In this document: positions 25,101-35,830 of the stretch, one piece after another | Numbering within the stretch: position 1 is the first letter of the stretch | How the letters are laid out: the number at the start of each line of letters is the position of its first letter | DNA from: Ceriagrion tenellum | Lineage: Eukaryota; Arthropoda; Insecta; Odonata; Coenagrionidae | Length of the DNA stretch: 64,000 nt | Assembly (NCBI GenBank): GCA_963169105.1 | Contig: OY720639.1 | Coordinates: 120,487,117-120,551,116, forward strand | Direction: 5' to 3' | The notes under the pieces: generated by a model | Database searches by the model: none | The model's input: the letters and a program-made list of their open reading frames with translations, nothing else | What the model was told of the DNA's origin: nothing | Made by a program: the position numbers and the translations under genes

Positions 25101-25830
25101 CCCTTTTATCCAGCCATTAGAGCCGATGCAACGCCATTTCCATGGAAACAACCCATTTGGACTTCAATAATCGTGGTCATTAGCCAGTAACAAAAAATGG
25201 CGGTAAGATGCTCATATTATATTAATGAAAAATTCTGGGGAGATTTTCCTTCGTGTGTACAGCCTCCCGCCAATAACGGAATTTATAATGAATGGAAAAA
25301 TTATATTTTACCCCTGTTTCTACCGTTATCCCATTAAACGCCACGTAATTTAAATTTGGAGTTTCGAGAAAAATGTGCAGTAAGGTTACATTGTGTTGCT
25401 CGTATCAGAAAGAGATAAATTTATTCTGAAATCCGTCAGCATACGAAATACTTTAATTTTCTCGTGGAAATTCATTAATGACCAAAACAAATAGAGGGGC
25501 GAGAATTTAGGACACTATGTAGTTCATGCTTAGTTCATTGAGACATTCAGTTCACAATCCGTTCTTTCAATCAGCCCAACTTCGACGCGCTGAAGGAAAA
25601 TCTCTCGATTACTACTGACGATATGATGCAATCTTCTCTCCAAACTCGTGATCCCTTACTCCTCGTTTACATTACTATGGTTAGAGTTATAGTTAATGTG
25701 GCGGCTAACCTAACTTACGTTTACACGGCATTCCTTTACCCTAACTAAAATGCTGGTGGCCTCTGGTGGAGAGTTAAGAAGATGAAATGCGGACTGTGGT
25801 AACTTTGTGGAATTCCATATTTTAAATGGA
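19131..25830. other. Intron sequence, no firm gene
   Basis: This long AT-rich stretch holds no supported gene. About 19610-19800 shares loose word order with family C and may be a very old copy. One GC-rich candidate exon (22095-22247) is listed separately at low confidence. Short open frames near 20300, 21700 and 23200 have no splice support and no recognisable motif. Confidence 0.4.
22095..22247 (-). CDS. Low-confidence candidate exon, Ser/Arg-rich
   Basis: A very good acceptor (CCTCTGTTTCTCCAG|CCTG) opens a GC-rich island of exactly 153 nt that ends before TTC|GTAAAA. In phase 0 it reads PVLGGHSREG to LNDWARTPRGF, 51 residues, Ser/Arg-rich and in keeping with the disordered style of the other exons on this strand. 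Against it: it sits between the exons at 34086 and 16841, whose joining phase is 1, and in that phase the island has a stop. It could be an alternative exon, an exon of another transcript, or chance. Confidence 0.22.
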
Positions 25831-26526
25831 TTTACTATAATAACTTTAAACTGCCACTTCCCCCATCCTAGAAACCTTGACCGAGCTTCCCTAAGCAACT
25901 AGCCCCCCATTCAAGAATGTTCTTTCCTCCCCCCCTCTCCCGACTTCCAGCAGTTCTTCGCAAAAACACACCATGGCGGACCTTGAAACCACCCCCCTTT
26001 CACCTAGCCTCCAACCTGCCTCGCGAAATCCTTCCTCCCTCCCCTATCCAAAACCATATGCAGTAGACCCCCGCTTTACGATGGGTTCGACTTACGATGC
26101 ATTCGACTTACGATCTGAGCTGATTTTGCGCGCGCTTTTTAAAATTTCAAATGGCTCCGATTTTGTTTTAAATATCGATAGTGTTTTAAATATTGGTTTG
26201 ATAATATTTTAAATAATTTTAATCCAGGATATTTCGTATGCATTGGCTCTGACGCGTACACTGAATGGATTGGCACTGATGCTCTTTACGCCTATTCCTC
26301 GTCCGGAAATAATGCCCATTCAACATACGATGGAATTAGCTTTACGATCGGTCCTCCGGAACGGATTAATATCGTAAAGCGAGGGTCTACTGTATAAGGG
26401 CGCAATGCTTTTTGGTGCTTTGTCATTTAGCACCTGATAATGATGCTTTAGCATTCAAAATCCGGATCGCGCATGTTGCTTTTGACCACAGTGGATTGTA
26501 AAAGTTATTATAATAAATCCATTTAA
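25831..26526. mobile_element. Possible outer inverted-repeat element around the MITE
   Basis: TTTAAATGGATTTACTATAA at about 25831 recurs inverted at 26504-26526 (complement TTATTATAATAACTT). The arms are about 27 bp with one or two changes and enclose the pogo-like MITE at 26061-26392. This could be an older element that received the MITE, or a coincidental inverted repeat. No target duplication was found. Confidence 0.35.
26061..26392. mobile_element. Tc1/mariner pogo-Tigger-like MITE
   Basis: The ends are inverted copies: CAGTAGACCCCCGCTTTACG at the left and the complement of CGTAAAGCGAGGGTCTACTG at the right, arms of about 22 bp. The CAGTAGACCC(C/T)CGC start is the style of pogo/Tigger terminal repeats. 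A run of TTCGACTTACGAT-like words follows the left end. At 332 bp and without an open transposase frame it is a non-autonomous MITE. TA lies next to the right end (CTG|TATA); the left flank ATATG is not a clean TA, so the target duplication is imperfect. Confidence 0.8.
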
Positions 26527-27379
26527 AGTTAAGAGGATGATATAGCCCACAGCCCAACAATCATCGCTAGTCGCTTTTCATTTGTTTCAAGGGTTGTGGG
26601 CTACATTCACGAAACTTGTATGGGCGAGATAAAGGGTCTAAATATGCATATGTTTCGCATGGTTAGATTCCTCATTTATTAGAACTTAACGATATACTTA
26701 TCATTTCATGTTTAGACATTACTTTACGCATCGAAAGATGAAAATTGAGAGTAAATTTCCCTAATAGAACATTATGACACTATGCTTCACTTTACCATGA
26801 AGATACCCCAAGAATATTACGTTATTACGTCGTATGAACTCTAAAATGATAGATATAAACAATTCAACATGTTATCTCGACTTTCAAGATTTATAAATAA
26901 TTTTCATTTCAAGTCCTTGCCTCAATATATCCAGCGGAATAAACGACTTTTTCTTCCAAGTTTTGCCCATGACCCGTCCTCGCTTGCGCCTTTAATGTAA
27001 ATTTTTTAACTTAAAATACGGTTTATCATTCACTCATGCATTTAAATACATCCAAGACCGACGCTTGTATACGGCAGATGGCAAGAGAAACCCTTGTAAT
27101 ACGTACATTGTAATCTTCGAATAAAAGCTACACGTGGACTGGATTACTTAACTACTGTTCTGACTAACCTGCGTTCACACGAGTTAAAAACTAGTAAAGA
27201 AATTGTCTTCGGCCTTGCCGAAGGTTAAATACCCTACACCACTTTCAATTTTGTTTATTACAAAAAAAGCCGTGGTTTTGTTCCGATCCAACCCAGTTGA
27301 GAACTGTGCCGTCTGTGGACTACTACAGGCTTATGATCTACATTTCAGCTCGATATATCAATTTTAACGACAGTTATCA

Positions 27380-28060
27380 TGCAAAGAGACAGACAGACGG
27401 ACATCGCTAGATGGACTCGTAAGATGATGCTGATCATTTCTATATCTATATATACATATATATAACTAGCTGACCCGCGCGAATATTTCGCACAGTACTC
27501 AGCTTCTTCCTGTTTCTTCCTGATCTTCTACCTGTTTCTTCCCATGGACAATTATATGTTATTTATGTTTGTGTTAAAGATACACAACGTAAACATAAAC
27601 GGTAAACGGTCACACTGATTGCATGTAGATTGTAAACAATCTAACTAAACGACGTGTTAATAGATGGCGCCTCCTACAGTCTTTTAAGCACGTAATCATA
27701 GCCAACATATTAGTTGATTATATTGTCAACAGATGGCACTGTTAGTTTTTGATAATTAAAAAAAATATTTAACAAAAACTTTAATTTTAAGCCATTTGTC
27801 TATTTATCGTCAATAGCGGGGAACATAAGCTTTAAAACGATGTTTGAATCATTAATTATGATGAAGAGTTATGGGAGTTATGGCCTATCCACAAAAAAAC
27901 ACCTTTGAGAAATAATATATACGGACGGATTCTTCTGTACGTGTGTATGTCTCTGAACTCCTTTTAACGGCTGGACCGATTTTGATGAAATTTTTTTTGG
28001 GTGTTTGAGCGGGTCCCTAGATGGTTTAGATTCACAATTGAATCCGGTAGGTGGCGCCAC
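27380..28060 (+). repeat. Arthropod-type interspersed repeat module
   Basis: The segment contains GACAGACAGACGGACATC, a TATA-rich run, CTAGCTGACCCGCGCGAA, and further on ACGGCTGGACCGATTTTGAT followed by GTGTTTGAGCGGGTCCC. From memory, these phrases recur in many arthropod genomes as parts of abundant interspersed repeats. I cannot assign a class without database comparison. It runs directly into the hairpin cluster. Confidence 0.4.
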
Positions 28061-28400
28061 AAATCACACTCACACACACAAATGGGCCCAACTTCTGGGA
28101 GAAGTTGGGCCCATCTGTGTGTGTGAGTGAGTGATTATGTGTGCTTTGAGTGTGCTTGCGTAAATAACCGGGCATCCTTAGCGGGGTCTCATTAGCCCCG
28201 TGAAGGATCCCAGGTTATAGCCAAACATCCTTAGCGGGGTCCCATTAGCCCTTGCAAAGGATCCTATTTGGTTGTGTGTGTGCGTCTGTGTTTGGTCCCT
28301 GGCGAGGAAGTAACTTTCCCGTAAACCAACACAGGGGGGTATTCTTGGTTGAGGGGCTGTGGTTGGTCTCTGCTGTGGTTTTCCCAGCATACCAACACAG
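28061..28400. repeat. Cluster of five consecutive hairpins
   Basis: Hairpin 1 (28061-28134) has 29-bp arms with one mismatch and a 3-nt loop (GGG at 28097-28099). Hairpins 2 and 3 (28165-28218, 28220-28270) are a tandem pair of a 53-bp unit, each with CATCCTTAGCGGGG pairing to a downstream GCCC...AAGGAT arm. Hairpins 4 (28286-28334) and 5 (28357-28400) each pair CTGTG(G/T)TTGGT with ACCAACACAG. Five separate foldbacks in 340 bp are far beyond chance. No protein is encoded. Confidence 0.8.
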
Positions 28401-30440
28401 TAAATTTGGTGTTTTTTGACGAAGGATGCCAATTGTTTACGGCTTTTGGAGATTTTCTCTCTTTTATTTCATTGTCTAGCCGTAAGAAGCTCACCCCATC
28501 TCCGTGATGGCTTTCCCTGCGTTCACAAGGTGGACTTTTACTAAGGTTAGATTTAACCTGGATAGAAAGCTAGTAATGCAAACAGGGCATTAGCGGAATC
28601 TTTTAGTAAGTTTCTAGTCATTTATGCATCCTTAATGGACGGTTAGCGTTGCTGAGCTGTTCTTCCACAGTCGATGCTGACGTGCACGAGTAGGGGGAGA
28701 AGTCCAAAAAATTAGAATGATTCGCAGCTGTTTAAACGATCCTTCGCGAGCGCGAGCCTGAATTATTAATTAAGCCCATCGCCGGTCTGCCGTGTCGCGT
28801 GGCGCATTCTACGTCACGGGGCCTTACGCAACCGGGCTTTTGTTTGCTCAAGTCTTTCGGGACGGGATGAATGCTGGCGCAAGGCCGCGTCCCATGAGTT
28901 CAGCCGCCAGTTAATAAAGACGCCCAAGAAACATCCCCGACTGACTGACGGGACGAAAATAGCGAGAAGTGGAGGATAGAACGAGGTTGAGCGGGCGGAC
29001 TAGGGAGGAGAGAAAATGTACACAGAACTCTCCCGGAAGTCTGAAATGCTAGAGGGCAACATCAGCGGCGAAATACATACGTGCGGACACATACAAAAAC
29101 ACACATACGTAACAGCGGAAGCGCCATACATTTTCGAAATCACCCCGTTTCTTTTTTTTTTTCGTTTTTCGTTCGACGTCAATCGAAATCACACGGCACT
29201 GAGCCCTTCGGATAACGCAAATGCGGAACAACGCTATTCGTTCGTCATTTTTTTTAAATTGGCGCGAGTCGAATGGATTACGGAACATTGCGAGGAACCG
29301 TAGATGGGTAAGAGATATTACGGGAAAGCAACAAAAGAATTTTTTTAACCTATTTTTTTCGTATATGGGGTTCACTTATGTCCATTTTTTTTCTGGGTCA
29401 CGGAATAAAATTAGAAAAAATAATCCTGGAAGGAAATGCAAATTCCTTTCTCGAGCATTTATTCATGTGATTATGGTCGACAAAAATTTCGCAATTAAAA
29501 AATAAAAAAAGATTAGCACGCAGTGACCGTCACTTGAAAACTCCCGGAAATTCATGTCTCCAGGGAAAAAATAGGATTTTGGCCGTCCATATTTTTTCTG
29601 GACGTAGAATAAAGCAATATCACCGGAAAACGTTATGAGAACAACCACTAATTGACTTGATTAGTATATTATTCTGAAATCCAGGTCGAAAAAAAAATTT
29701 TGTTTTGTCCAATACAAACGTAGGAATACCAAGCCTACGAGAATTATAATTTTCCCCTGGACTTACGGGTGCTAGTTTATCTTCGTGTAAAATTGAAATT
29801 AAATTCGAAACACGACTGTTGAGCGGCAAAATTATTACGACGAACATAAGTTTTTGACACAATACAGGGGATTCTCGTTAGAATGAATAACTGCTGATTT
29901 AAATTTGAGGCACAGATATTTCCAAACATTTCCGAAGATTTTTTAAGAATTAAGGAATACGTATTTTTTTCCATTACGAGAGCAACAAATAATTAATGGC
30001 GAAGAATTAATTAAGCTAAAGCTTCTGGCATTTTTTCCCTTTGAAATCCCGTCCTAAAGTTTAAATACCATGAATAATAAGGTAGTAAAGTGACTCCACT
30101 TAATAGGTGACAGGTCTGGGAAAATCGTTACATTAGAAAAGTAACAGAGGACTTTACTTTTTAAACAGTTGAAGCGATTGAGAGTTTTAATGTGTTCCAC
30201 AAAAAGACATGTTGAGTCGGAAATACGGAAAATTGCTTTACGATTGGATTCATCGGGCACTGGCGGGAAAAGCTTGATAAAACAATGCCAAATTCTGCGC
30301 ACTTAGAACTTATTTTCATGGGTCATTTCCGCGTACGTCCTTAACCGTATTTCCGTTCAATGATATCTATACATCTCTTAACACTCTAATCAATGACTTT
30401 TATCTCGAAACGAAAATCACGTCGACGCCATCTCATCTAT
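28401..30440. other. Intron sequence, CpG-richer patch, no gene seen
   Basis: About 28680-29010 is richer in CpG than its surroundings (CGCGAGCGCGAGCC, GTCGCGTGGCGC, TACGTCACGGGG with a CRE-like TACGTCA). This would suit an alternative promoter, but I see no initiator-linked exon. The rest is AT-rich without supported features. Confidence 0.35.
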
Positions 30441-30666
30441 ATATGTGGACCCCAGAAGTCAAGGGGTCTAAGTGACATTTTTGAAAAAAATAAGTTAGGT
30501 ACTTACAGGAATGGGATGTGAAAATATTAATCTTTTAGGTGGTAAAGGGATCCAAGCGATTTTCTTGACAAGTGCTGCTATCCAGGGTAATGCCTCTTAA
30601 TAACTTAAGTTTTCTCTAAACAATGGTTTTGTTACTTAGACCCCTAGACTTCTGGGGTCCTCGTAT
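30441..30666 (+). mobile_element. MITE family with 30-bp terminal repeats (copy 1)
   Basis: The left end ATATGTGGACCCCAGAAGTC plus AAGGGGTCTAAGT is repeated inverted at the right end (ACTTAGACCCC then AGACTTCTGGGGTCC and CGTAT). The arms are about 37 bp with a few changes. The 226-bp element has no open frame. A second copy in the opposite orientation lies at 42249-42504. It sits in a TATATA context, which suggests a TA-type target preference. Confidence 0.85.
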
Positions 30667-30845
30667 CAAGTCACTCGAATTTTCACTTTCAGGCCCGATA
30701 TCCCCATGTTTCTAAAAAGATAACCGAAAGAAAACTTGGGCTTACGTTAACAGAGAATTTAGGTTTTGAAAGTTAAATCAGACAGTTTGTCAGTTAAAGT
30801 GCGCAATGTGGACATGAGAACGCATTAACTTCGGGTTTCATTAGG

Positions 30846-31128
30846 AAAAATATTTAACCAGACATACTCAAACCGGGCATCAATCTATTTACTTATCCAA
30901 CTTTATTTAAGCCCGGTTTAGAACATTAGAAAAAATATTTTCTTGATGTGGAAACAGATAACATTCCGTACTCTCATCGGTAAACGAATTGAAAAAAATA
31001 TTTAACATGACATACTCAAACCGGGCATCAATCTATTTACTTATCCAACTTCATTTAAGCCCGGTTTAGAACATTAGAAAAAATATTTTCTTGATATGGA
31101 AACAGATATCACTTCGTACTCTCATCGG
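30846..31128 (+). repeat. 148-bp tandem duplication with internal inverted repeat
   Basis: Two copies (from 30851 and 30999) match along their whole length with few changes. Each holds AAACCGGGC and, 34 bp on, GCCCGGTTT, so each copy can fold as a 9-bp stem. The unit ends at ACTCTCATCGG (30980 and 31128). High identity indicates a fairly recent tandem duplication. Confidence 0.85.
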
Positions 31129-33009
31129 CCGTCAGTGAACCAAGAGTTTGATGTCTTTTACAAAACCCAAATTCTCCGCTAACTTCGAGTGAACGAAAAG
31201 TCTACGTCAGCTTGTGCTTAACGTTGGACAACCATAAAAAATGAGCCTTAAAACCACATCTTGATCAATAATTAAATAATAAAAAAAATATGACTAAAAA
31301 AAACACTCATATTTTGAAAAAGCATTATTAAGTATTCGTTTATTTTTATTAGTATTAAATTATTATTTTACTGTGCGTAGGCTCACGGAGTCTTTCAAAG
31401 TAGTTAACTAATTTTATTTTCATTCCTAAGGCGTTTATTCTTCAAGGGTTCCTCCGATATTTAATCAGCTTATCCATTAGCTTGGTATCTGGTTACTAAC
31501 ATCAGTGATTGTCATCCACGAACTAAAAGTTCGTCATCGCGGAAATGTTCCCTACATACTCTCTGCGCGATAATTTAGTAGTGAAGTGGGCAAGGAGGGG
31601 GCAAAGCACTTTGAAAACCAACCGCTATACGAGTCAAATGCTGACACTACAGCTTACTCCGCTGTGTTGACCGCGTTCTGCTCTGGGATAGTTTCACATT
31701 ATCACGTAGTAACTCAAGGCAAGCAGTCATCTCGAATACTACTCGACCTTACAAGCCCTCTCGTGCTTTTTTTCCTCTCCTCCCTAACTCTCCCACCAAC
31801 GCCAAGAGAGAAACGTTAAACCGAGCAGCGTAAGCCCCGCGACGAGTGCAATTTCAGCATTGTATATACGTGCGAAGCGCCGCGTGGAAGAGGTAACTAC
31901 GCACAACAAAACAGCTCTGATGTCCGCCGCAGAAAAAAGCTTATAGTTTGTTTCTCACATGCAAGTTTTATCTGCATTCAAGAGCAGTTGTTTGGCGCCA
32001 TGTTTTCCTTTTTGCATCTCCTGCTATAACGGCTCACTCTACCGCCCTAGAATCCGAGTAGGTAGGTACCTACCCATGTGGAGAGAGTGAGAAAAGTTTC
32101 ATATTTAACGAGTTTGCGAGGCTAATTTCGCAGCCGTGCTCACAGTCTGAACAGAAACAAAAGGGATAATATGTACTCTCAACCCGACGGCTTTTTTACT
32201 CCGTCGCACTTAAATAGTACCTCCGTCCGAGCAATGGGCCTTGACCGATGACCCCAGGGGTGGGAAAAGACCGAGTAAGTAACAATGGAATGTCGTTAGG
32301 GAGACTGGGACGTCAACAGATACGAGGCGTCGTCTGTTAGCTACTGGCGGGAAAAAAGGAAGCCATGATTTAGTTATGAATCGTATTAATGACTCCAACT
32401 GTTCGTGTATATTCCAGTGGAATGCACACGGAGTTGTAGAGGAAGAGCGAGCAAATACAAGTCTTTCAAGTGTTGAAAAGATGGCGAAGCTATTCGTAAA
32501 TATGCTCCATAATTAACTGCCGCGATAAATTCTTTTTCGGAGAACAAACATTGAACTCACTGCGGGACTTGGATTAGCAAATTTGCAATGGAAAACAAAT
32601 TCTTCCACTCAGGCACAGCATTACAGTAATGGTACCTATTGAGCCAATTTAGGAGGCAAAGACTAATACCACACTTACTATGCGTTTCGATTTGTTTGTT
32701 TTAATCAAAGTTTGTTTCAAACTCAATTGTTTTAATCCGAATTTGAAGAGTGATTATTAGACATCTGTAAAATTAATTTCAGTACTTTTCGCATCAAATG
32801 AAGCCTTTTCAGTGTCTGCGTCGATGGAAATTAAACACTATTCTTAAAATCCAGATTTTAATTAGCGCAATTATGGTTACAAGAAGGAAAAACTGCCCAC
32901 TGCTACGAGCTTCGAAAACAATATAGCGAGTTTTATGCTTCATTACTACGATACGAAGAAAAGGAGCACTATATCCGGTATAATATTTTAGGACAAGCCT
33001 TTTCTAAGG
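31129..33009. other. Intron sequence, no gene seen
   Basis: The sequence is mixed. 31580-32420 is less AT-rich and contains pyrimidine-rich and promoter-like patches, but no splice-bounded open frame could be supported. The remainder is AT-rich. Confidence 0.4.
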
Positions 33010-33890
33010 TGAAATTACGCACCATTAACTTAATTCATTCAGCTGTTATTGTACAATTAATGGAACAAAATTATCTCCTGAATAGAATAACACCCCCCCC
33101 CCACGAAAACTACCCATTTCTACATTTCCTGGGAATCGACTTCATCATAGATTAGCGGCTGTTTAATTTATATCAATCACGAATTCCAATCGGTAGTAAA
33201 CAGTTCTATTTCCCTCAACTGATGTTCAGTTTTCATTGCATATATACGTGTAATTGCTCGACATGTTCACATGTTCGAGCCCGATTTCCCGCATAATTTT
33301 ATAGCCTCAGCCTCAGTATTCTGCTCAGGTGAAATAACACATCATTACCTCATTCGCCAAGCTATTATTATACAATTAATGGAAATAAATGATACACTGA
33401 AAAGCGCTCACAACTAAAACTGCTCATTGCAACAATTCCTGAGCATTAACTTCAACACCGATAAGCGGCTGTTTCATTTATGTCAACGACGTATTCAGAT
33501 CGATAATAATTATTTCTATTTTTCAAAACTGACTTCCAGTATTCATTGTTAATAGTTGAGCAAATAAACTGGTTCTATAGGGTGACAAACCGTCGACAGA
33601 GTGTTGAATACATCGTTAAATTCAATCACCAAGCTGTTATTATACAATTTATAGAACTAATTAATGTCCTGAACAGCGCCCTTTTAAAACTGCCCATTGC
33701 AACAATTCCTGAGCATTAACTTCAACACCGATAAGCGGCTGTTTCATTTATGTCAACAACGTATTCAGATCGATAATAATTATTTCTATTTTTCAACACT
33801 GACTTCCAGCATTCATTGTTAATAGTTGAGCAAATAAACTGGCACTAAATGTGTCAAACAGTCGATAGAGTATTGAATACACGTTTTTAA
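33010..33890 (+). repeat. Three-copy tandem array, periods about 310 and 270 bp
   Basis: Anchor text TAAGCGGCTGTTTCATTTAT occurs at about 33461 and 33731, with a diverged TTAGCGGCTGTTTAATTTAT at about 33152. CAAGCTGTTATTATACAATT and its variants also recur once per unit. Copies two and three are nearly identical over about 130 bp (GCAACAATTCCTGAGCATTA onward), while copy one is older. There is no open frame. The array ends about 200 bp downstream (gene orientation) of the exon at 34086-34209. Confidence 0.85.
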
Positions 33891-34085
33891 TTGGTCCCAC
33901 GTTGAATGAATAAGATTGTAAATATTCATGGTTAGGATAGTCCCACGTTGCTCCATTCCGGCGGACTCGAAGCAATTCAGTTTGGCGAATTCGGTGGTCA
34001 AGCCTAGACGATGATGGGGAGAATGATCCGCCCTCTCGACAGTTAAATGCGGTTTTTAAATGGATATTTCGCTGGTTTCCCTTAC

Positions 34086-34209
34086 CGTTCCAGGTGCTGT
34101 GTGGATGCCGCCGCCTCCCTCGACGCCTCCCCCGGGCGTCGGGGGCCGAGAGTTGCCGCTCGGACTGGCGGGAGTCGAAGATGGAGTCCTCCGCCACGAA
34201 AACAAACCC
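34086..34209 (-). CDS. Internal coding exon, most upstream exon found
   Basis: A 124-nt exon lies behind a textbook acceptor (CTCTTTTCTTCTGTTTCCAG|GGGTTT) and ends in the strong donor TGGAACG|GTAAGGG. It codes for 41 residues plus one nucleotide: GFVFVAEDSIFDSRQSERQL, then a short Ala/Pro/Asp linker, an Arg-rich run, and HPHSTWN. The first 20 residues are of mixed, ordered-looking composition; the rest is basic and probably flexible. It starts in phase 0 and ends in phase 1, compatible with the exon at 16841. A family C repeat ends about 75 bp upstream of its acceptor. I do not recognise the protein. Confidence 0.72.
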
Positions 34210-34284
34210 CTGGAAACAGAAGAAAAGAGATGGAATTAAGCTTGCTGTCCATTAAAAAAGTAGAGTCCTTTGAGTTTAGAACAC

Positions 34285-34540
34285 TGTCTCTTAAGGTAGT
34301 CCGAGCTAGATAGTTCCCTAGACATGATAGATACCATATTTGAATTAAACGTTTTAATTTCACCAGCTGTAGGACACATCAACTAAATATTGTATTATTA
34401 ATGGTGCAATAATATAGTTTCATATGACAGAAATTGTAAGTAATTAAATTCAAATATCTAATTAAGTCTTTAACTTGAAATTAATGTAATGGGGTAAAAG
34501 TAATGGGGTAAGGGGTTAAATTTTTGGTGTCAATTTGGTG
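34285..34540 (+). repeat. Dispersed repeat family C (copy 3, 5' part)
   Basis: It keeps CTTAAGGTAGTCCGA, GTTTTAATTTCACCAGCTGT, TTATTAATGGTGCAATAATA and GTAAGGGGTTAAA of the reference copy at 15480, but the middle section is deleted. It lies in the intron just upstream of the exon at 34209 and abuts the palindrome at 34596. Confidence 0.65.
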
Positions 34541-34595
34541 TCATTGATGCCAAAATTACAATACCTACAAACGCGTGGGAGAGAGAGGTAGAAGG

Positions 34596-34685
34596 TGGTG
34601 CGAAGAATCAGGTCGAATAAAATGCACCATACGATGCATCAGTGCATCATATGCTGCATTTTATTCGACCTGATACTTCGCACCA
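34596..34685. repeat. 90-bp near-perfect palindrome
   Basis: TGGTGCGAAGAATCAGGTCG at the left is mirrored by CGACCTGATACTTCGCACCA at the right. The centre is GATGCA-TCAG-TGCATC. Three mismatches occur across 43-bp arms. It may be a foldback element or a compact MITE; no target duplication was identified. Confidence 0.85.
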
Positions 34686-34799
34686 AAAACAAGGACCATT
34701 TGTAAGACCAGGAACTGAATTCGAAGTTCAGTGAGACTTACATTTTATTCTGACTGTTAAGGCGTGTTTACACGGTGAATGCACCCGGGCAAATACGAG

Positions 34800-35830
34800 G
34801 TTGGACAGATGCATGGACGCTGTACGCGGACGATTGCAAAATTTTCAAGCAGGTTGATCGCCCCTCCGACTCACATTTCCTTCAAACCGCCATCAACTTT
34901 GTTTCCGAATGGTGCTCAACTTGGCAGCTGCAAATCAACCCCTCAAAATCAGCTCTTATGACCTTTTCATTAAAAAGCAAACCCCATTCACATTCTTACA
35001 CTCTCTTAAATAATCCTATCCTCCCTGTGACCTCCCACTGCGACTTAGGAGTCATTCTTGATTCGAAACTCAACTTTAATGGCCACATAAGAATGATTGT
35101 GCGGAAGGCGATGTCTATAGTTGGCATTCCCCACCGCCTCACTGACATTCAGGACCCTACGGCTTTGAAAACTGTCTTCTTCGGTTGTATTTTCCCCATC
35201 TTAGAATAATGTGCACCTATTTGGTCTACCGCCTGCCCCACTACCTTGGATTTGCTCAACCGTCCAGTCAACTTCTTTCTCGCCATAGTTCGCCATCGAG
35301 TCCCCATCTTCAGAAGCTCATCCCGTGACCTCGTCCTTTCCTCCCTTGGCATTTCTCATTTAACTCACCGCCGTGTCCTATCAGATATGATGTTCCTACA
35401 AAGAATCTTCAGTGGCTCTCTTCGGACCAATGAAATACTCCCTCTCTTTAGTATTCATGTTCCTCCCCGTCCATTACGCAGTAACTGTCTACTGCATACT
35501 TCCCGATTCCGTCTATCCATCTCCCAGCGCTCTCTCTTCTTCCGAATCCCCTCCTTGTTTAACTCCTTGGCCACGAAATATCCTTCCTTGGACCTTTTCT
35601 CCTCTGCCACCATTTTCAAATCCTCCCTGAAACGCCACTTAAATTATCCATCCCTCTCCAGTCCCTAAGTCCCTACCTAAGCTTGCCACATTATTGTTTT
35701 ATTTTATGAATATTTGTTTTTGTTTGAAATTTTTATTTATTTATTGATTATATCAGCCAATGTAGTAGCCTTTGCGCCGTTTTGGTGGTGAATTAAATAA
35801 ATAAATAAAAATTAATAAATAAACGCACCA
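34800..35830 (+). mobile_element. LINE reverse-transcriptase and C-terminal fragment
   Basis: The open frame starting near 34811 contains LYADDCKIF, the YADD catalytic motif of reverse transcriptase, followed by LQINPSKSALM and the thumb-like LGVILDSKLNFNGHI. The frame then passes a stop at 35207-35209, where a Tyr codon is expected before Cys-Ala-Pro, and continues unchanged to 35668 with the C-terminal RYPSLDLFS-like region. A 3' UTR ends in an AATAAATAAATAAA tail near 35828. The layout suits a CR1/Jockey-type non-LTR retrotransposon that is 5'-truncated within the reverse-transcriptase domain and inactivated by at least one stop. Confidence 0.88.

Noticed and set aside
27420..27480. TATA-rich run as a promoter
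   Set aside because: It lies inside an interspersed repeat with CTAGCTGACCCG wording and has no downstream exon.
33010..33890. CRISPR-like array
   Set aside because: Units of 270-310 bp without short spacers, in clearly eukaryotic DNA; simple tandem duplication.
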